From Mycolicibacterium bacteremicum (GTDB lineage Bacteria; Actinomycetota; Actinomycetes; Mycobacteriales; Mycobacteriaceae), in the NCBI RefSeq assembly GCF_943913955.1, contig NZ_CALUAE010000002.1, positions 62,001 through 126,000 on the forward strand: a stretch of DNA of 64,000 bases. The letters are read 5' to 3'. The notes beneath the pieces are model-generated. The model ran no database searches, had not been told where the DNA came from, and worked only from the letters and a program-made list of their open reading frames with translations. The position numbers and the translations under genes are program-made. Of the stretch, positions 59,887-64,000 are shown piece by piece. The number at the start of each line of letters is the position of its first letter. The stretch's first letter is position 1.

Positions 59887-61850
59887 GCGATGCGTGCGGC
59901 TGCGGCAACGACGAACCCCGCAGCGCCGACGAGCAGGAACATGAGCCCGAACGGCTCTGGCAGATCAAGGAAATGCAGTTCGCCGCCCTCTCAGGGATTT
60001 TCCTGCTGGCGGGGGTGATTGCGGGATTCATGAACGCCGCTGAACCGGTGGTCCTCACGCTGCAAGCGGTGGCGTTGTTGGCCGGCGCCTACACCTTCGT
60101 GCCGTCCACGCTGCGACGGCTGGCCAAGGGCAAGATCGGGGTGGGCACGCTGATGACCGTCGCCGCGGTGGGTGCGGTGATCCTCGGCGAGGTCGGTGAG
60201 GCCGCGATGCTGGCCTTCCTGTTCTCCATCAGCGAGGGACTCGAGGAGTACTCGCTGGCGCGCACGCGCCGCGGTCTGCGTGCGCTGTTGTCACTGGTGC
60301 CTGATGAGGCCACGGTGCTGCGTGACGGCGCCGAAATAACTGTTGCGCCTGCCGATTTGCGGATCGGTGACCGGATGCTGGTCAAGCCCGGTGAACGGGT
60401 CGCGACCGACGGCATCGTCCGCCAGGGCCGCACCGCACTCGATGTCTCGGCCATCACCGGGGAGTCGGTGCCCGTCGAAGCCGGGCCAGGTGATGAGGTG
60501 TTCGCCGGGTCGATCAACGGCACCGGGGTGCTGGAGGTGGAGGTCAGTACCACCGCCGAGGACAACTCGCTGGCCCGCATTGTGCGCATCGTGGAGGCCG
60601 AGCAGTCCCGCAAAGGTGCCTCGCAGCGCCTGGCTGATCGCATCGCCAAACCGCTGGTGCCCGGAATCATGATTGCCGCGGCGCTGATCGCGGGGATCGG
60701 CAGCCTGCTCGGTGATCCGACCTTATGGATTGAGCGCGCCCTGGTGGTGCTGGTCGCTGCCTCACCGTGCGCGTTGGCGATCTCGGTGCCGGTGACCGTG
60801 GTGGCCGCCATCGGCGCCGCCAGCAAGCTGGGCGCCTTGGTCAAAGGCGGTGCGGCGCTGGAGGGGTTGGGCAAGATCCGCGGCGTCGCCCTGGACAAGA
60901 CCGGCACGCTGACCGCGAACCGGCCCACCGTCATCGAGGTGGCCGCCAGCAGCGGCGCCACCCGCGAGCAGGTACTGGGTGTGGCCGCGGCGCTGGAGGC
61001 GCGCAGCGAACACCCACTGGCCGCGGCGATCCTCGCCGCCACCCCCGCCGTTATCCCCGCGACTGACGTCGAAGCCGTCACCGGTGCCGGGCTCACCGGA
61101 CGCCGCGATGGGCGCACCATCCGGCTGGGTCGACCGGGCTGGCTGGAGCCCGGGCCGCTGGCCGGTGACGTCGCGCGGATGCAGCAGGCCGGCGCCACTG
61201 CGGTCCTCGTCGAAGACGACGGGCAGCTGATCGGCGCGATCGCGGTGCGCGATGAACTGCGGCCCGAGGCCGCCGAAGTGGTCGCCCAACTGCGCCGCGA
61301 CGGCTATCACGTGGCGATGCTCACCGGCGACAATCACGCCACCGCCGTCGCATTGGCCCACGATGTCGGGATCGAGGCCGTGCACGCCGAGCTACGTCCC
61401 GAAGACAAAGCCCGACTGATCGAACAGCTACGCGCCCAGCGTCCCACGGCGATGGTCGGCGATGGCGTCAACGACGCTCCCGCGCTGGCGACCGCCGACC
61501 TGGGTATCGCGATGGGTGCGATGGGCACCGACGTGGCCATCGAGACCGCCGATGTCGCGTTGATGGGTGAAGACCTGCGCCACCTGCCTCAAGCGTTCCG
61601 CCACGCACGGCGGGCCCGGCGGATCATGCTGCAAAACGTCGCCCTGTCTTTGGGTCTGATTATCGCGCTGGTGCCGCTGGCACTGTTCGGTGTACTTGGT
61701 CTGGCCGCCGTGGTGCTCGTCCATGAACTCGCCGAGATTGTGGTCATCGCCAACGGAGTACGGGCCGGGCGCACCACACCGCTGGCCCCCGCGCCGGTCG
61801 ATCCGGCCGCCAGTCCCACCAGCACAGCACCGGTAGGCGCGCCGTCATGA
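59883..61850 (+). CDS. Heavy-metal-transporting P1B-type ATPase
   Basis: This 655-residue efflux pump has no long N-terminal metal domain, only a short CGCG motif (residues 4-7). The membrane metal site is SPC (Cys296) in AASPCALAIS rather than CPC. The phosphorylated Asp338 is in DKTGTLT, with GDGVNDAPAL in the hinge and a C-terminal helix containing VHELAEIVVIANGVRAGR. SPC pumps are linked to cobalt/iron in P1B-4 members, while the neighbourhood (CmtR-like, CadD) points to cadmium or lead. The specificity is unresolved. Confidence 0.93.
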   Translation: MSDACGCGNDEPRSADEQEHEPERLWQIKEMQFAALSGIFLLAGVIAGFMNAAEPVVLTLQAVALLAGAYTFVPSTLRRLAKGKIGVGTLMTVAAVGAVILGEVGEAAMLAFLFSISEGLEEYSLARTRRGLRALLSLVPDEATVLRDGAEITVAPADLRIGDRMLVKPGERVATDGIVRQGRTALDVSAITGESVPVEAGPGDEVFAGSINGTGVLEVEVSTTAEDNSLARIVRIVEAEQSRKGASQRLADRIAKPLVPGIMIAAALIAGIGSLLGDPTLWIERALVVLVAASPCALAISVPVTVVAAIGAASKLGALVKGGAALEGLGKIRGVALDKTGTLTANRPTVIEVAASSGATREQVLGVAAALEARSEHPLAAAILAATPAVIPATDVEAVTGAGLTGRRDGRTIRLGRPGWLEPGPLAGDVARMQQAGATAVLVEDDGQLIGAIAVRDELRPEAAEVVAQLRRDGYHVAMLTGDNHATAVALAHDVGIEAVHAELRPEDKARLIEQLRAQRPTAMVGDGVNDAPALATADLGIAMGAMGTDVAIETADVALMGEDLRHLPQAFRHARRARRIMLQNVALSLGLIIALVPLALFGVLGLAAVVLVHELAEIVVIANGVRAGRTTPLAPAPVDPAASPTSTAPVGAPS

Positions 61851-61921
61851 CCGCCGGCCACACCGGCGTTACAGCCGGTGGGCAGGCAAAAGCGGCTGCA
61901 GACATGGGGCCAGGGGCATGA
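61847..61921 (+). CDS. 24-residue bridging ORF between the ATPase and CadD
   Basis: ATG 61847 overlaps the ATPase stop, and its TGA (61919-61921) overlaps the CadD ATG, both as ATGA. The peptide starts MTAGHTGVTAGGQAK and ends DMGPGA, without a membrane helix or Cys. It would let ribosomes pass from the pump gene to cadD without gaps. It may be only a coupling device. Confidence 0.4.
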   Translation: MTAGHTGVTAGGQAKAAADMGPGA

Positions 61922-62517
61922 TCTTGTCCTCCGTCTTGCCCGCCATCGGCCTGTTCATCGTCACCAACATCGACGACATCATCGTGCTCTCGCTGTTCTT
62001 CGCCCGCGGCGCGGGACAACGGGGGACAACGGCGCGGATCACCGCGGGGCAATACCTGGGATTCGCCGGGATTCTGGGCGCGGCGGTGCTCGTGACGCTG
62101 GGCGCGGGCGCGTTCTTGCCCCCGGAGGTCATTCCGTACTTCGGGCTCATCCCCCTGGCCCTGGGACTGTGGGCGGCCTGGCAAGCGTGGCGGGGCAACG
62201 ACGGCGATGACGACGACGACGGCGTTGCGGGCAAGAACGTTGGTGTCTTGACCGTCGCTGCAGTCACTTTCGCCAATGGCGGAGACAACATCGGGGTCTA
62301 CGTTCCGGTCTTTTTGAGCGTGGGACCGGCGGCCGTAGTGGCCTACTGCGTCGTCTTCCTCGCCCTCGTCGCGGTCCTCGTCCTCGCTGCTAAATTCGTC
62401 GCCACCCGCCGGCCCGTCGCCGAAGTCCTGGAACGCTGGGAACACGTCCTCTTCCCGATCGTGTTGATCGGTCTCGGCATTTTCATCCTGGTCCACGGTC
62501 TCGCCTTTGAGAACTAA
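61918..62517 (+). CDS. CadD-family cadmium resistance transporter
   Basis: This 199-residue, five- to six-helix membrane protein starts MILSSVLPAIGLFIVTNIDDIIVLSLFFARG and repeats a similar acidic motif in TFANGGDNIGVYVPVF. The paired D-D/N-D motifs in two helices are typical of CadD/LysE-like exporters that raise cadmium tolerance. A soluble acidic loop (DGDDDDDG) lies in the middle. It belongs to the operon of the CmtR-like regulator and ATPase. Confidence 0.9.
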   Translation: MILSSVLPAIGLFIVTNIDDIIVLSLFFARGAGQRGTTARITAGQYLGFAGILGAAVLVTLGAGAFLPPEVIPYFGLIPLALGLWAAWQAWRGNDGDDDDDGVAGKNVGVLTVAAVTFANGGDNIGVYVPVFLSVGPAAVVAYCVVFLALVAVLVLAAKFVATRRPVAEVLERWEHVLFPIVLIGLGIFILVHGLAFEN

Positions 62518-63175
62518 GCAGCCAGAAACGTCGGCGGTGACATCGCCGTCCACAACGTGGCCGTCGCGAGGGTTTGTCAGGATCAGCGTCAGGCGATGTG
62601 TCGCCGTCGTCGCGGCCGTTGTCGCCGCGACAGGCCTGGTCACCGGCTGCACCACCGGCGAGGATGCCGTCGCCCAAGGCGGCACCTTCGACTTCGTCTC
62701 GCCCGGCGGCCAGACCGCGATCTTCTATGACCCACCCTCGACGCGGGGCACGATCGGCGATCTGAGCGGACCCGACTTGTTCACCGACACACCGATCCGG
62801 CTGTCGGATTTCACCGGAAAAGTGGTTCTCATCAATGTGTGGGGCTCCTGGTGTGCGCCGTGTCGCACCGAAACTCCGGAGCTGGAAACGGTGTACACCG
62901 AATATCGCGACCGGGGCGTGCAGTTCCTCGGCATCGACGTCCGCGACAACCGCGACACCGCACGCGATTTCGTGACCGACCGCAACGTGCAATATCCCTC
63001 CATCTTCGACCCGTCGCTGCGCAGCCTCATCACCCTGGGACGCAATTATCCGACCAGCGTGGTGCCCACCACGATGGTCCTCGACCGCCAGCACAGAGTC
63101 GCGGCGGTGTACCTCATGGCACTGCTAGCCGAAGACCTACGACCACTACTAGACCGGCTGACCACCGAGCCCTGA
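62507..63175 (+). CDS. TlpA/ResA-like thioredoxin-fold lipoprotein
   Basis: This protein is secreted and lipid-anchored: a basic N terminus, a hydrophobic stretch VAVVAAVVAATGLV and lipobox VTGC. The redoxin domain carries VWGSWCAPCRTETPELE. It should exchange disulfides outside the membrane, perhaps for metal-damaged proteins. The frame opens at TTG 62507, overlapping cadD; GTG 62537 is an equally good start. Neither has a clear ribosome-binding site, so coupling to cadD is likely. Confidence 0.85.
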   Translation: MRTKQPETSAVTSPSTTWPSRGFVRISVRRCVAVVAAVVAATGLVTGCTTGEDAVAQGGTFDFVSPGGQTAIFYDPPSTRGTIGDLSGPDLFTDTPIRLSDFTGKVVLINVWGSWCAPCRTETPELETVYTEYRDRGVQFLGIDVRDNRDTARDFVTDRNVQYPSIFDPSLRSLITLGRNYPTSVVPTTMVLDRQHRVAAVYLMALLAEDLRPLLDRLTTEP

Positions 63176-63207
63176 CACACACCTCATGATTTCGTGCCCG
63201 GCGATGG

Positions 63208-63477
63208 TCAGGCGAGCGCGAGGAACAGCTTTTCCAGTTCCGCTTCGGTCATCGGCTTGTCGGCGCCCGACTGCTCGCCGGTGACGCATTCCCGCAACCC
63301 AGTGGCGACAATTTTGAACCCCGCACGATCGAGTGCACGGGAAACGGCTGCTAACTGCGTCACCACGTCCTTGCATTCGCGCCCTTGTTCGATCATCGAG
63401 ATCACACCGGCGAGTTGACCCTGCGCTCGGCGCAGTCGGTTCAGCACCGCGTCGATGGCTTCCTGGTCGCCGACCAT
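63208..63477 (-). CDS. CsoR/CstR-family repressor lacking the copper His
   Basis: This 89-residue all-helical repressor starts MVGDQEAIDAVLNRLRRAQGQLAGVISMIEQG. Cys35 and Cys64 align with Cys36 and Cys65 of M. tuberculosis CsoR, but the copper ligand His61 position is Gly60. That two-Cys, no-His pattern is the CstR persulfide-sensing type. GAGGAAAC precedes ATG 63477. It is divergent from a persulfide-dioxygenase-like gene, with four operator copies between them. Confidence 0.88.
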   Translation of the reverse strand: MVGDQEAIDAVLNRLRRAQGQLAGVISMIEQGRECKDVVTQLAAVSRALDRAGFKIVATGLRECVTGEQSGADKPMTEAELEKLFLALA

Positions 63478-63509
63478 AACGTTTCCTCTCGTTTGCCGCT
63501 CCAACGAGC

Positions 63510-63525
63510 TTACCCCAGGGGGTAT
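63510..63525. promoter_or_regulatory. CsoR/CstR-type operator 1
   Basis: TACCCCAGGGGGTA at 63511-63524, 34 bp before the repressor gene start on its own side. G-tract dyads with TA ends are the known operator form for CsoR/CstR repressors. Confidence 0.75.
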
Positions 63526-63632
63526 GCAGCACTTCATCTCAACAGGCCGGCTCGCACCGCCATTCCCGCCCCCCACAACCTCAGGTCTACGCAGGCATCT
63601 CGGTGTGCACAGACTTTCAAGACCTTGGCGGT

Positions 63633-63717
63633 ATACCCATGGGGGTATAGTGGGTCACATTGAACCAATACCCCACTGGGTATGCTGACGCCGGGGAATA
63701 AATACCCCAGGGGGTAT
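63633..63717. promoter_or_regulatory. CsoR/CstR-type operators 2-4
   Basis: ATACCCATGGGGGTAT (63633-63648), ATACCCCACTGGGTAT (63668-63683) and ATACCCCAGGGGGTAT (63702-63717) are spaced 35 and 34 bp centre to centre, close to three helical turns and a bit. They lie 63-147 bp before the persulfide-dioxygenase-like gene and would cover its promoter. Confidence 0.8.
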
Positions 63718-63779
63718 CTTTGAGATATGGAGAGAATCTCCTAAACCGGGAGTCTCGCAACGGATGAAGGAACCGCAGA

Positions 63780-64000
63780 ATGATTTTGGAGCAGTACTAC
63801 ATCGAGTGTCTGTCGCACGCCTCGTATCTGGTCGGTGACCACACCACCGGCCGTGCGGTGGTGATCGATCCGCGCCGCGACGTCAGCGAATACCTGGCCG
63901 ATGCGCGCAGGTTCGGCCTCACGATCGAAGGTGTGATCAACACCCATTTTCACGCCGACTTCGTTTCTGGGCATTTGGAATTGGTCGATGCGACCGGCGG
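63780..64000 (+). CDS. Persulfide-dioxygenase-like MBL-fold protein (5' part)
   Basis: Seventy-three residues are visible, starting MILEQYYIECLSHASYLVGD with an Asp-containing VVIDPRRDVSEYL and the metal site NTHFHADFVSGH. This is the N-terminal end of an ETHE1/CstB-type protein, often followed by rhodanese domains. The gene runs past the window end. AAGGA lies about 7 nt before the ATG. With the CstR-like repressor it suggests sulfide and persulfide detoxification. Confidence 0.88.
   Translation, partial: MILEQYYIECLSHASYLVGDHTTGRAVVIDPRRDVSEYLADARRFGLTIEGVINTHFHADFVSGHLELVDATG

Larger units (their letters stand above)
40660..64000 (+). mobile_element. Tn554-type mobile island with arsenic/cadmium/sulfide cargo (right end outside window)
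   Basis: The left boundary is placed at about 40660, where pstA homology ends. Inside lie three coupled tyrosine recombinases plus a small DUF6262-like protein, then roughly 17 kb of metal and sulfur resistance genes. The recombinase genes are visibly less GC-rich than the flanking chromosome. Neither the remaining third of pstA nor the expected phosphate ATPase gene appears before the window ends, so the element probably extends past 64000. I cannot exclude that only the recombinase block is the element and that the cargo came separately. Confidence 0.7.

Overview
This is a high-GC actinobacterial chromosome segment, almost certainly from a rapidly growing mycobacterium (Mycolicibacterium type). 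The evidence is mycobacterial marker genes (mshD of mycothiol synthesis, lmeA of lipomannan synthesis, an MCE-family protein, encapsulin with a dye-decolorising peroxidase, GlnR) and a gene order from about 3.0 to 37.7 kb that follows, as far as I remember it, the M. tuberculosis Rv0779c-Rv0819 order. Many genes have a TANNNT-like -10 box 6-7 nt before an ATG/GTG, the mycobacterial leaderless pattern.

Region 1 (0-3 kb) is a FecCD-type siderophore ABC transporter on the minus strand. Region 2 (3-31 kb) is a dispersed purine regulon (purC, purS-purQ, purL, purF, purM). Between these lie an oligopeptidase B, a thiol peroxidase, an FAD dehydrogenase, the encapsulin/DyP pair, an M18 aminopeptidase, an antiporter, an orphan MCE protein and small conserved mycobacterial proteins. 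A decayed gene at 12.1-12.55 kb is bracketed by two copies of a palindromic repeat. Region 3 (31-37.7 kb) holds a candidate structured RNA at 31.35-31.57 kb. It also holds a small-membrane-protein/nitrobindin pair and a sulfur operon (DUF4395-sseA-sseC) preceded by a leaderless polycysteine leader peptide, followed by thiX-lmeA and glnR-mshD.

Region 4 (37.7-40.7 kb) is the phosphate operon pstS-pstC-pstA with a PHO-box-like direct repeat. pstA is cut after about 207 native codons, where foreign DNA begins.

Region 5 (about 40.66 kb to the window end) is a mobile metal-resistance island. It opens with four translationally coupled genes: three tyrosine recombinases and a small DUF6262-like protein, the layout of Tn554-type transposons. 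The cargo follows: an acetate-type transporter; an arsenic block (arsR, arsI, arsR, acr3, arsC, a pyridine-nucleotide disulfide reductase, an MFS/FAD pair and a third arsR); a BlaI/M56 sensor pair with a secreted MPT63-like protein ending in a Cys/Met-rich tail; an AraC regulator with a fatty-acid-hydroxylase-type membrane enzyme; a cadmium/lead block (CmtR-like regulator, P1B ATPase, CadD, TlpA-like lipoprotein); and a CsoR/CstR-type repressor divergent from a persulfide-dioxygenase-like gene that runs off the end. The rest of pstA and the right end of the element are not in the window.

The most unusual items are the MPT63-like metal-tail protein under BlaI-type palindromes, the recombinase trio inside pstA with its degenerate middle recombinase, the folded RNA element at 31.4 kb, and two near-identical leaderless promoters that tie the AraC and CmtR genes together.
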